A stretch of DNA of 64,000 bases from Streptococcus mutans (GTDB lineage Bacteria; Bacillota; Bacilli; Lactobacillales; Streptococcaceae), in the NCBI RefSeq assembly GCF_006739205.1, contig NZ_AP019720.1, positions 62,001 to 126,000 of the forward strand, read 5' to 3'. The translations under genes and the position numbers were made by a program. The notes under the pieces are model-generated. The model worked only from the letters and a program-made list of their open reading frames with translations, was not told the DNA's origin and ran no database searches. Shown here piece by piece: positions 8,474 to 16,418 of this stretch; position 1 is the first letter of the stretch; the number at the start of each line of letters is the position of its first letter.

Positions 8474-9958
8474 ATGACATTAGTGTATCAATCAACCCGT
8501 GATGAAAATAATAAAGTAAGCGCCAGTCAGGCTATTTTGCAAGGCTTAGCAAGAGATGGCGGTCTTTTTACGCCGACATCTTATCCACAAGTTGATTTGG
8601 ATTTTGACCAGCTTAAAACGGCTTCCTACCAAGAAGTTGCCAAGTTGGTTTTATCAGCTTTTTTGGATGATTTTACAGAAGCAGAATTGGATTATTGTAT
8701 TGCTAATGCCTATGATGCTAAGTTTGATACACCGGTCATTGCGCCTTTAGTTAAACTTAATGGCCAATATAATCTTGAACTTTTTCATGGTTCAACTATT
8801 GCCTTTAAGGATATGGCGCTTTCGATTTTGCCTTATCTTTTAACAACGTCAGCTAAAAAGCAAGGCATTAATAACAAGATCGTTATTTTAACAGCGACAT
8901 CTGGAGATACTGGTAAGGCAGCTATGGCAGGCTTTGCGGATGTTCCGGGGACAGAAATTATTGTCTTTTATCCTAATGGTGGTGTCAGTAAGATTCAAGA
9001 ATTACAAATGACGACACAGGTAGGAGATAATACACATGTTGTTGCTATTGAAGGAAACTTTGATGATGCTCAGACAAATGTCAAAAAGATGTTCAACGAT
9101 AGTGACCTGCGAGCAAAACTTTTAGAGCACGGTGCCCAATTTTCATCGGCAAACTCTATGAATGTCGGACGTTTAGTGCCACAAGTGGTTTACTACGTTT
9201 ATGCTTATGCCCAGTTGCTTAAGTCAGGTGACATTAAAAACGGTGATAGGGTTAACTTTACAGTACCAACAGGAAATTTTGGAAATATTTTGGCTGCTTA
9301 TTATGCACGTCAAATTGGTGTGCCAATTGGCAAACTTATCTGTGCTTCAAATGAAAATAATGTTTTGACTGACTTCTTTAAAACAGGGACTTATGATAAG
9401 AAAAGAGAATTTCGTGTAACAACCAGTCCCTCAATGGACATTCTTGTTTCATCTAATTTGGAACGCCTTATTTTTCATCTTTTGGGAAATGATTCTGTTA
9501 AAACAAAAGAACTCATGCAGGCTTTGATTGAAAAGGGTGAGTATACTTTAGAAAAAGCTGATAAAGCTATTTTAGATTTATTTGCTGCGGGATTTGCGAC
9601 CGAAGAAGAGACAGCCGCTGAGATTAAACGTGTTTATACCGCTTCGCGTTATATTGAAGATCCGCATACAGCAGTTGCTTCGGCTGTTTACCATGCTTAT
9701 AGGAAATCTAGTGGTGATCAAAGCCCAACTGTAATAGCTTCAACAGCTAGCCCTTATAAATTTCCGCGTGTCGTTGTTTCTGCAGTCGGAGGTAAAGATC
9801 CAAAAGATGATTTTGCAGCTGTACGTGAGCTGAGTCGTTTATCAGGTGTATCAGTGCCAAGGGCAGTTGATGGCCTTGAAACTGCTGAAGTTCGTCATCG
9901 AAAGGTTGTCGCGACAGCTGATATGCAAAAAGCAGTAGAGTCATATTTAGGAATTTAA
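8474..9958 (+). CDS. thrC: Threonine synthase
   Basis: PLP enzyme that converts O-phosphohomoserine to threonine, the last step of threonine synthesis. The PLP-binding lysine lies in FHGSTIAFKDMAL (Lys112), and the phosphate-binding TATSGDTGKAA follows at about residue 139. At 494 residues it belongs to the long bacterial/fungal form with an extended N-terminus. AGAGGATGA precedes ATG 8474. It is flanked upstream by its own promoter and downstream by repeat copy B, whose hairpin acts as terminator, so it is probably monocistronic. Confidence 0.95.
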   Translation: MTLVYQSTRDENNKVSASQAILQGLARDGGLFTPTSYPQVDLDFDQLKTASYQEVAKLVLSAFLDDFTEAELDYCIANAYDAKFDTPVIAPLVKLNGQYNLELFHGSTIAFKDMALSILPYLLTTSAKKQGINNKIVILTATSGDTGKAAMAGFADVPGTEIIVFYPNGGVSKIQELQMTTQVGDNTHVVAIEGNFDDAQTNVKKMFNDSDLRAKLLEHGAQFSSANSMNVGRLVPQVVYYVYAYAQLLKSGDIKNGDRVNFTVPTGNFGNILAAYYARQIGVPIGKLICASNENNVLTDFFKTGTYDKKREFRVTTSPSMDILVSSNLERLIFHLLGNDSVKTKELMQALIEKGEYTLEKADKAILDLFAAGFATEEETAAEIKRVYTASRYIEDPHTAVASAVYHAYRKSSGDQSPTVIASTASPYKFPRVVVSAVGGKDPKDDFAAVRELSRLSGVSVPRAVDGLETAEVRHRKVVATADMQKAVESYLGI

Positions 9959-9962
9959 CAGG

Positions 9963-10190
9963 AGGCTGGAACAAAAGTGTTCCGACCTTTTTATTGTGTA
10001 GTGGTTTTCGTTTAACGCAGTAGTTGATTGGGATTTTTGCTTCTTGGTTTTTAGTATTAGTTCACTAAACTGTTGGGGTTTATCTAGTCCCATGAAGCTC
10101 AGTTTGTATTAATGCCTAATCCATTTTGCGAAAGGTAGGACGATAAAATCAATATCGCTTTTTATTATGATTTACTTATTTTTTATAGGT
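9963..10190 (+). repeat. Dispersed repeat, copy B, with terminator for thrC
   Basis: Starts four bases after the thrC stop with a hairpin AGG-CTGGAACA-AAAG-TGTTCC-GACCT and a T-run. The downstream blocks match copy A in order, including TTATTGTGTAGTGG, CTTGGTTTTTAG, GTTTATCTAGTCCCATGAA and CCTAATCCATTTTGCGAAAGG. The rest of the gap to 10414 holds a hairpin TTTGCTG-AAAATA-CAGCAAA near 10330, just before the next gene, and a 34-codon ORF at 10198 without a binding site that I do not call. Confidence 0.7.
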
Positions 10191-10414
10191 AATCTTATGG
10201 ATTTGGATTTACACTATTTTATGGATAGTTACACAGCAATCATAGAAGTCTGTCCTATCCTCTCATTTATAGGAAGGAAGATAAAGAAGGTTAATGCTTG
10301 AATGTGTGATGGAGAAAAAGTTTTAATTGCTTTGCTGAAAATACAGCAAAGACTGCTTTTTTTCTATTGCTTGAAAATTCAATAACATATGAAAAACCTT
10401 TATACATAATCAAG

Positions 10415-11716
10415 ATGAATCAAAGAAAGAAAATTGTTCAACTTGCTTTACCAGCTATGGCAGAGAATTTACTGCAAATGCTAATGGGAGTTGTTGATAA
10501 CTATTTAGTGGCTCAGATTGGCTTAGTTGCTGTATCTGGTGTTTCGGTTGCTAATAATATTATTACGATTTATCAGGCCATTTTTATTGCACTTGGGGCG
10601 GCAGTATCTAGTTTAGTGGCTAAAAGTTTAGGTGAAGATAACCAAGCCAGAGTGAGGTTTTATCAGTCTGAGTCCGTTGCTATTACATTAATGCTGAGTG
10701 TAGTGTTAGGGTTTATATCTTTTGTTTTTGGTAGCAATATGCTTCATCTTTTAGGAACAACAGATAGTGTCACACAGGCAGGAGGAATTTATTTAGCTAT
10801 TGTTGGCGGTTTAGTTGTCAGTCTTGGCTTACAAACGACGCTGGGTGCTATTTTGAGAGCACAAGGGAAAGCACGTTTGCCCATGTATGTCAGTTTACTA
10901 ACCAATATTGTTAATGTTATTTTAGCAACTACAGCTATTTATATTGGACATTGGGGAATTGTTGGAGTTGCGGCAGCAACAGTCCTTTCACGTTTTCTTG
11001 GAACCTTCGTTTTAGCTTGTCAATTACCAATTAAAGCTATTTTGAGGTCAATGAGAATTAAAATTGACAAGGCCTTCCTAGCTATTGCTTTGCCTTCAGC
11101 TGGTGAGCGTTTAATGATGCGAGCAGGTGATGTTGTTATTATTGCTATTATCGTTAAATTTGGGACAGCTGCGGTAGCTGGAAATGCTATTGGTGAGACC
11201 CTGACACAGTTTAATTATATGCCGGGAATGGGGGTTGCCACAGCAACAGTTATCTTAGTGGCCCATAATTTAGGGCAAGGAAAAAAGAAGGTCATTAAGG
11301 AAGTCGTTAGAGAATCTTATATTATTTCTACCGTATTTATGCTGTTAGTAGGAGCATGCATCTTTTTTGGAGGTAGGCAGCTAACCTATCTTTTTACAGA
11401 AAATAAGGCAGCTCTTCAGGCGAGCTTAGTTGTGTTGTTTTATTCTTTTATAGGGGGGCTAGCAACATCAGGAACTCTGGTTTTCACAGCAGTTTGGCAA
11501 GGTCTAGGAAAAGCTAAATTGACTTTCTATGCAACGACGGTTGGTATGTGGTTGATTCGGATTGTGTTAGGTTATTATTTAGGTGTTAGTTTAAATCTTG
11601 GTTTAGCGGGTGTTTGGTTAGCAACCTTAGCTGATAATGTTTTTAGATGGCTGTTTCTCTATTGCTTGTATAGAAAGTATATGCAGGGATTCAATAATAA
11701 CCTATCCAGTTCATAA
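10415..11716 (+). CDS. MATE-family multidrug/sodium antiporter
   Basis: Twelve-helix membrane transporter of the MATE (DinF/NorM) family, which exports organic cations or other toxic compounds in exchange for Na+ or H+. About 433 residues form two similar MatE halves; the first opens QLALPAMAENLLQMLMGVVDNYLVAQIG, and the loop LGAILRAQGKARLPMY is typical. The frame is open back to TTG 10367, but ATG 10415 starts the protein at the conserved amphipathic NQRKKIVQLALPA. No strong ribosome binding site is visible before it. The substrate cannot be told from sequence. Confidence 0.85.
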   Translation: MNQRKKIVQLALPAMAENLLQMLMGVVDNYLVAQIGLVAVSGVSVANNIITIYQAIFIALGAAVSSLVAKSLGEDNQARVRFYQSESVAITLMLSVVLGFISFVFGSNMLHLLGTTDSVTQAGGIYLAIVGGLVVSLGLQTTLGAILRAQGKARLPMYVSLLTNIVNVILATTAIYIGHWGIVGVAAATVLSRFLGTFVLACQLPIKAILRSMRIKIDKAFLAIALPSAGERLMMRAGDVVIIAIIVKFGTAAVAGNAIGETLTQFNYMPGMGVATATVILVAHNLGQGKKKVIKEVVRESYIISTVFMLLVGACIFFGGRQLTYLFTENKAALQASLVVLFYSFIGGLATSGTLVFTAVWQGLGKAKLTFYATTVGMWLIRIVLGYYLGVSLNLGLAGVWLATLADNVFRWLFLYCLYRKYMQGFNNNLSSS

Positions 11717-11741
11717 CAGCCAGCGATAAGGCTTAAGTAAG

Positions 11742-11915
11742 AAAGTTGGAACAAAAGTGCTTCGACTTTTTTATTATGCAGTGGTTGATTGAAAATATTT
11801 ATCTAATTTCATAAATGTCGCTTCGTGTCAATACCTAATCAACTTTAGGTAAAACAACACAATTGATATCATAATTTCATGATGATTTTCCCTCTTTTTT
11901 GACTATTTTTCTAGA
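11742..11915 (+). repeat. Dispersed repeat, copy C (shortened), with terminator for the MATE gene
   Basis: The hairpin AAGTTGGAACA-AAAG-TGCTTCGACTT followed by seven T residues terminates the MATE gene. The body repeats the blocks TTATTATGCAGTGG, TTTATCTAATTTCATAAA, CAATACCTAATC and the ATATCATAATTTCATGATG hairpin, but lacks the middle part of copies A and B. Confidence 0.65.
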
Positions 11916-12073
11916 AAGCAAGGTAACAGAAAGAAAAGGGTGATAGTCTTATTAAATTTTGCTTCTTAAAAGAAAGATAGAGAAAAGTCCGAACATTATC
12001 ATTGTATTTAATATAGAACTTTCAGCTTTTTTATGCTAAAATAAAAAAACGTAGAAGATATTTGGAGGCTAAT

Positions 12074-12340
12074 ATGAAGGCGATTATTACAGTGGTTGGA
12101 AAAGATAGGACTGGAATTGTAGCAGGTGTGTCAACTAAAATTGCAGAGTTAGGTCTTAACATTGATGATATTACACAGACTGTTTTAGATGAGTATTTTA
12201 CGATGATGGCAGTCGTATCTTCTCAAGGAAGTCAGGATTTTGCACAGCTTAGGAAAGAGTTTGAAGCTTTCGGTGAGACCTTGAATGTCAAAATTAACAT
12301 TCAAAGTTCAGCTATTTTTGACGCTATGCATAACTTGTAA
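12074..12340 (+). CDS. ACT-domain protein (UPF0237 family)
   Basis: An 88-residue protein consisting of a single ACT domain, the small ligand-binding fold that often senses amino acids; the opening [20 protein letters not shown] is characteristic of UPF0237. GGAGG at 12064-12068 fixes ATG 12074 as start rather than the upstream TTG. The UPF0210 gene follows 19 bases later. This ACT/UPF0210 pair is conserved in Gram-positives, so the two probably act together. The ligand and role are unknown. Confidence 0.88.
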   Translation: MKAIITVVGKDRTGIVAGVSTKIAELGLNIDDITQTVLDEYFTMMAVVSSQGSQDFAQLRKEFEAFGETLNVKINIQSSAIFDAMHNL

Positions 12341-12359
12341 GAATAGGAGTTCTAGTCTG

Positions 12360-13697
12360 ATGGATATTAAACAGGTTACCGAAACGATTGCAATGATTGA
12401 AGAGCAGAATTTTGATGTTCGGACAATTACCATGGGAATTTCGCTTCTTGATTGTATTGATTCGAATATTGAAAAAGCAGCTGAAAAGGTTTATCACAAA
12501 ATTGTAACCAAAGCTGGCAAGTTGGTTCAAGTGGGGGACGATATTTCAGCAGAACTCGGTATTCCAATTGTTAATAAGCGTGTATCGGTTACACCGATTT
12601 CAGTTATTGGTGCAGCAACAGATGCGACGGATTATGTGCCCTTAGCTAAGGCGCTTGACCGTGCGGCAAAAGAGATTGGAGTGAATTTTATCGGTGGTTT
12701 TTCTGCTTTAGTACAAAAAGGCTATCAAAAAGGGGATGAAATTCTTATTAATTCGATCCCAAAAGCTCTTGCTGAAACGGACTTTGTCTGTTCATCTGTT
12801 AATATTGGTTCAACCAAGTCGGGAATCAACATGACAGCTGTCCGCGATATGGGACGCATTATTAAAGAGACCTCAGCGGCTTCAGAAATGGGACCGGCAA
12901 AATTGGTTGTTTTTGCCAATGCAGTAGAAGATAATCCTTTTATGGCAGGAGCCTTTCACGGTGTTGGGGAAGCAGATGTTGTCATCAATGTTGGTGTTTC
13001 TGGACCGGGTGTTGTCAAGCGTGCCTTAGAAAAGGTTCGCGGTCAAAGTTTTGATGTGGTGGCTGAGACTGTTAAGAAAACGGCTTTTAAAATTACCCGT
13101 ATTGGTCAGTTAGTCGGTAGCTTGGCTAGTGAACGTCTTGGTGTCAAATTTGGTATTGTGGATTTATCTCTTGCACCGACACCGGCTGTCGGAGATTCTG
13201 TAGCTCGTGTTCTTGAAGAAATGGGGCTGGAAACCATCGGAACTCATGGGACAACAGCGGCCTTGGCACTCCTCAATGATCAGGTTAAAAAAGGCGGTGT
13301 TATGGCTTGTAATCAGGTCGGTGGTCTCTCGGGTGCTTTTATTCCGGTTTCCGAAGATGAGGGGATGATTGCTGCTGTGCAGGAGGGGGCTCTTAATCTG
13401 GAAAAATTAGAAGCCATGACAGCTATCTGCTCGGTTGGTCTTGACATGATTGCCATCCCGGCAAATACACCAGATACGACGATTGCAGCCATGATTGCAG
13501 ACGAAGCGGCTATCGGTGTTATCAATCAAAAAACAACAGCTGTTCGTATTATTCCTAAAGGTAAAGAGGGGGATATGATTGAATTTGGCGGTTTACTCGG
13601 TTATGCTCCTGTCATGCCGGTTAATAAAAAATCATCTGCAGACTTTATTGCGCGTGGCGGACAGATTCCGGCACCTATTCATAGCTTTAAAAATTAA
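12360..13697 (+). CDS. UPF0210 (DUF711) family protein
   Basis: A 445-residue cytosolic protein of the UPF0210 (DUF711) family, related to the pyruvate-formate-lyase-like fold but without a proven reaction. Conserved stretches include [15 protein letters not shown] at the start and glycine-rich segments such as [17 protein letters not shown] and [22 protein letters not shown] 12360 is chosen because AGGAG lies 10 bases upstream and earlier ATGs run back into the ACT gene. It pairs with the ACT-domain gene, which may regulate it. A terminator follows at 13704. Confidence 0.85.
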   Translation: MDIKQVTETIAMIEEQNFDVRTITMGISLLDCIDSNIEKAAEKVYHKIVTKAGKLVQVGDDISAELGIPIVNKRVSVTPISVIGAATDATDYVPLAKALDRAAKEIGVNFIGGFSALVQKGYQKGDEILINSIPKALAETDFVCSSVNIGSTKSGINMTAVRDMGRIIKETSAASEMGPAKLVVFANAVEDNPFMAGAFHGVGEADVVINVGVSGPGVVKRALEKVRGQSFDVVAETVKKTAFKITRIGQLVGSLASERLGVKFGIVDLSLAPTPAVGDSVARVLEEMGLETIGTHGTTAALALLNDQVKKGGVMACNQVGGLSGAFIPVSEDEGMIAAVQEGALNLEKLEAMTAICSVGLDMIAIPANTPDTTIAAMIADEAAIGVINQKTTAVRIIPKGKEGDMIEFGGLLGYAPVMPVNKKSSADFIARGGQIPAPIHSFKN

Positions 13698-13703
13698 GTA
13701 GAG

Positions 13704-13735
13704 CACTTGCAAGTCTTTTGCAAGTGTTTTCTTTT
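13704..13735 (+). terminator. Intrinsic terminator after the UPF0210 gene
   Basis: CACTTGCAA and TTGCAAGTG form a nine-base-pair stem with a short loop, followed by a T-rich tail. Confidence 0.75.
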
Positions 13736-13737
13736 AA

Positions 13738-13746
13738 TGTTATAAT
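13738..13746 (+). promoter_or_regulatory. Extended -10 promoter of the histidine phosphatase operon
   Basis: TGTTATAAT, a perfect extended -10, lies 24 bases before ATG 13770, with GGGAGAG as ribosome binding site between them. Confidence 0.55.
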
Positions 13747-13769
13747 ATAGGCTAGATTGGGAGAGAAAA

Positions 13770-14480
13770 ATGGCAGAAACAAGACTCTATATAGCTAGAC
13801 ACGGAAAGACAATGTTTAATACAATTGGCCGTGCTCAAGGTTGGAGTGATACTCCTCTTACACAAGCGGGTGAAGAAGGGATACGGGAATTGGGAATTGG
13901 TTTAAGGGAAGCCTGTATCCCTTTTAAAGCCGCTTTTTCCAGTGACAGCGGCAGAACCATGCAAACAATGGAGATTATCCTTCGTGAAACGAATAATGAG
14001 AATTTGCCTTATGTACGAGATAAACGGATTCGAGAATGGTGCTTTGGGAGTCTCGATGGAGGATATGATGGGGATCTTTTCCAAGGTGTCTTGCCTCGAA
14101 CAGCAGCTTTTAATACTGGCAAATCCTTTGAAGAAGTGACTTACCCTGAATTAGCAGCTAGTATCGTTGAAGTGGACACAGCTAATTGGGCTGAACCTTG
14201 GCAGATTCTTAGCAAGCGTATTTATGATGGTTTTGAAGCTATGGCACAAACAGTTGAACAATCTGGAGGCGGAAATGCTATTATAGTCAGCCATGGAATG
14301 ACTATTGGTACTTTTATGTGGCTGATAGATCATAAGCAGGAAAAAGCGGCTATTGATAATGGCAGTGTTTCTGTTGTTTCCTATAAAGATAATACGTTTT
14401 CTATTGAAACGATTGCAGATATGTCTTATCGTCATCAAGGAAGAAAAATTTTGGAAGATATTTATGAAGAAAAATTCTAG
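13770..14480 (+). CDS. Histidine phosphatase (phosphoglycerate mutase-like) family protein
   Basis: Branch-1 histidine phosphatase superfamily. The phosphate-accepting His11 lies in IARHGKTMFN, and the second catalytic His (about residue 174) in IVSHGMTIGTF. The 236-residue length and the EWCFGSLDGG motif are typical of the broad-specificity phosphatases annotated as phosphoglycerate mutase in streptococci, rather than of glycolytic GpmA. GGGAGAG precedes the ATG. Its end overlaps the next gene by 17 bases, so the gene heads an operon with two cell-wall hydrolases. The substrate is unknown. Confidence 0.85.
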   Translation: MAETRLYIARHGKTMFNTIGRAQGWSDTPLTQAGEEGIRELGIGLREACIPFKAAFSSDSGRTMQTMEIILRETNNENLPYVRDKRIREWCFGSLDGGYDGDLFQGVLPRTAAFNTGKSFEEVTYPELAASIVEVDTANWAEPWQILSKRIYDGFEAMAQTVEQSGGGNAIIVSHGMTIGTFMWLIDHKQEKAAIDNGSVSVVSYKDNTFSIETIADMSYRHQGRKILEDIYEEKF

Positions 14481-15213
14481 TTTATTAACAATTGTGCTGC
14501 AAATAGGTATTATCTTTGTTTTCATTTTGGGCATTTATCTTTTTTTACATAAAGGTAAACAAGGGGCACAAGAAAATACGGTAGGGAATAAAACGCAGCA
14601 AGCTGCTGAGACAAAAAAGAGCAAACAAACAGCAGGCTTACCAAATGTTTCAGCAAATGATTGGGAGTTAGTTTTGGTTAATCGTGATCATATCACTGCT
14701 GAAATGAACCCTGATGTAACTGATATTGATGGTGTTAAGGTGGATTCTCGCATTGCAGAAAATACAAGGAAATTTTTAGCAGCTGCGCAAGAAATTGACT
14801 CCAGTGAACATTTGATATCAGGCTATCGTAGTGTTGCCTATCAAGAAGAACTCTATAATAATTATATAGCTCAAGAAAAAGCCAACAATCCCAGCCTTAG
14901 CCAAGAGGAGGCGCAAAAACAGGTTCAAACCTATTCTCAGCCGCCGGGTTCTAGTGAACACCAAACGGGACTGGCTATTGATATGAGTACAGTTGACAGT
15001 CTTAATCAAAGTGACGCTAATGTCGTTGCTAAGGTTGCTGCCATTGCGCCTAAATATGGTTTTGTCCTTCGTTTTCCTGAAGGTAAAAAGGATGCTACGG
15101 GTATTGATTATGAGGACTGGCACTATCGCTATGTTGGTGTTAAATCTGCTAAGTATATGACCAAACATGATTTAACCTTAGAAGAATATTTAAAAAAATT
15201 AAAGGAGAAGTAG
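14464..15213 (+). CDS. VanY/LdcB-type L,D- or D,D-carboxypeptidase
   Basis: Membrane-anchored extracellular zinc carboxypeptidase that trims peptidoglycan stem peptides. An N-terminal membrane segment (about residues 5-28) is followed by a low-complexity linker and the VanY domain. Zinc and catalytic residues are in SSEHQTGLAIDMS (about 162-174) and YEDWHYRYVG (about 215-224). Streptococcal relatives (DacB/LdcB) cleave tetrapeptides, but D,D activity cannot be excluded from sequence. ATG 14464 is preferred because upstream ATGs lie deep inside the preceding gene. The 17-base overlap implies coupled translation. Confidence 0.88.
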   Translation: MKKNSSLLTIVLQIGIIFVFILGIYLFLHKGKQGAQENTVGNKTQQAAETKKSKQTAGLPNVSANDWELVLVNRDHITAEMNPDVTDIDGVKVDSRIAENTRKFLAAAQEIDSSEHLISGYRSVAYQEELYNNYIAQEKANNPSLSQEEAQKQVQTYSQPPGSSEHQTGLAIDMSTVDSLNQSDANVVAKVAAIAPKYGFVLRFPEGKKDATGIDYEDWHYRYVGVKSAKYMTKHDLTLEEYLKKLKEK

Positions 15214-15216
15214 CTC

Positions 15217-15804
15217 ATGAGAGCAAGACTCAAATTTAAGTCTTTTGTTGTAATTGTTTTACTTCTTTTGCTGGTGATTTTGCTCCCGATTTTGGCGAGT
15301 GGAGGATTGGCCGATGCTAACAAAAAAATGCCAAGTCCTTATAGTCATAAAGAGTTTGTCAAAGAAATTGCTCCAACAGCTCAAAAGTTATCAAAAATCT
15401 ATGGCGTGAGGAGTTCTATTATTATTGGACAAGCAGCGCTGGATAGTCATTTTGGCAGTACTTTGTTAGCTAGTAAATATCACAATCTTTTTAGCATTGA
15501 AGCAAGTCCAGGTCAAGGAGCTGTTCGCTTAAAAAGCCATGAGTACAAGAATGGGCGTTGGCAGGAAGTGACAAATCGCTACCTTGTTTATGAATCTTGG
15601 AAAGAATCCCTTTATGATTACATGGCTATTCTACATGGAAATAAAATTTGGGATAAGGCACTGTATACAACGATGATGACTTCTAGTGGTTATAAAACAG
15701 TTGCAAGAGCCTTACAAGCAGCTGGTTTTAATAGTGATCCTAACTATGCAGACAAGTTAATAGCTGTTATAGAGGAAAATAATTTAACAGATTATGATAA
15801 ATAG
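15217..15804 (+). CDS. GH73 endo-beta-N-acetylglucosaminidase-like cell-wall hydrolase
   Basis: A 195-residue protein with an N-terminal signal/anchor segment (about residues 8-30) and one glucosaminidase (GH73) domain that would cleave peptidoglycan glycan strands. Family landmarks are IIIGQAALDSHFGSTLLASKYHNLF and the later YESWKESLYDYMAIL. In classical members (FlgJ, AtlA) the catalytic acid is Glu in an ALES motif; here the aligned residue is Asp76 in ALDS. It starts three bases after the carboxypeptidase stop with AAGGAG inside the preceding gene, so the two are co-expressed. Confidence 0.82.
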   Translation: MRARLKFKSFVVIVLLLLLVILLPILASGGLADANKKMPSPYSHKEFVKEIAPTAQKLSKIYGVRSSIIIGQAALDSHFGSTLLASKYHNLFSIEASPGQGAVRLKSHEYKNGRWQEVTNRYLVYESWKESLYDYMAILHGNKIWDKALYTTMMTSSGYKTVARALQAAGFNSDPNYADKLIAVIEENNLTDYDK

Positions 15805-16254
15805 GTATTCTAAAAAATGGTTGAGTTTATTAGTTTTAGATAAAGATATCTGACTGATGAAACAGCATCGTTTAGAATGCTTTTTTTAATTGTTTTCAAG
15901 CTATATTCTTCAACAATCAAAACGATTGTTGTCTTGATACTAACAGCTTCGCTGTCTCCGTTTCCCACTTCAAAGCAAAAGGTTTTACAGATCTTTGAGT
16001 TTTCTCTGCTCTCCAATATTGTTTTATAGGTGGTTGTGATATGTGTTTGAGCAGTCAATAATAAGATCTAATGAGACAGTCAGACTTGTCACTAGCGGCT
16101 ACCATTAATTAATGAGACACTTAGCACCTATTAACTTTGCCGCCTTGCCTAATCTATTTTTTTGATTTTTATTGAGCATTAATGACATCTGTCATATTAA
16201 GGAAATGACAATTGCTAGATGGAAGATAGATAGCGATTTGGTATACTGAGGATA
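15805..16254. other. Non-coding gap with repeat-like sequence upstream of fruA
   Basis: No convincing gene is present. Around 15880-16030 lies a stretch (inverted pair AACAATC/GATTGTT, then CAGCTTCGCTGTC, CTCCGTTTCCCACTTC) that translates on the reverse strand to an 82-codon ORF containing KTFCFEVGNGDSEAV. I remember similar spurious ORFs scattered in streptococcal genomes, so I regard it as a dispersed repeat, not a gene. A weak hairpin AGCAT/ATGCT with a T-run at about 15865-15890 may terminate the upstream operon. Confidence 0.4.
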
Positions 16255-16268
16255 AGATAGCGCTTACA
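16255..16268 (+). promoter_or_regulatory. Candidate CcpA catabolite-response element of fruA
   Basis: Read on the reverse strand the site is TGTAAGCGCTATCT, which fits the cre consensus TGWAANCGNTNWCA at all but one position. It lies about 150 bases before fruA. Catabolite repression of fruA in S. mutans is established, and the LevQRST system is also known to control it. I could not identify the core promoter with confidence. Confidence 0.5.
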
Positions 16269-16418
16269 ACATTTTAAATAAATTTTTGAAACTTAAATAC
16301 TGACCGACTTAAATAGGAAAGAAATGAGGTATTAAAAATTTTCGAGCAGCCAATTTTTATGGCTGTCTGTTTAATTAGAGTTTGTCAGTTTCATAAATTT
16401 GAAAAGGAGAGCAAGGAA

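Noticed and set aside
10198..10302. 34-codon ORF beginning MDLDLHYFMDSYTAII
   Set aside because: No ribosome binding site or promoter is visible, and it begins at the ragged end of a repeat copy.
15810..16058. Reverse-strand 82-codon ORF with KTFCFEVGNGDSEAV
   Set aside because: It resembles spurious ORFs in repeated intergenic sequence of streptococci, with no ribosome binding site; treated as a probable repeat.
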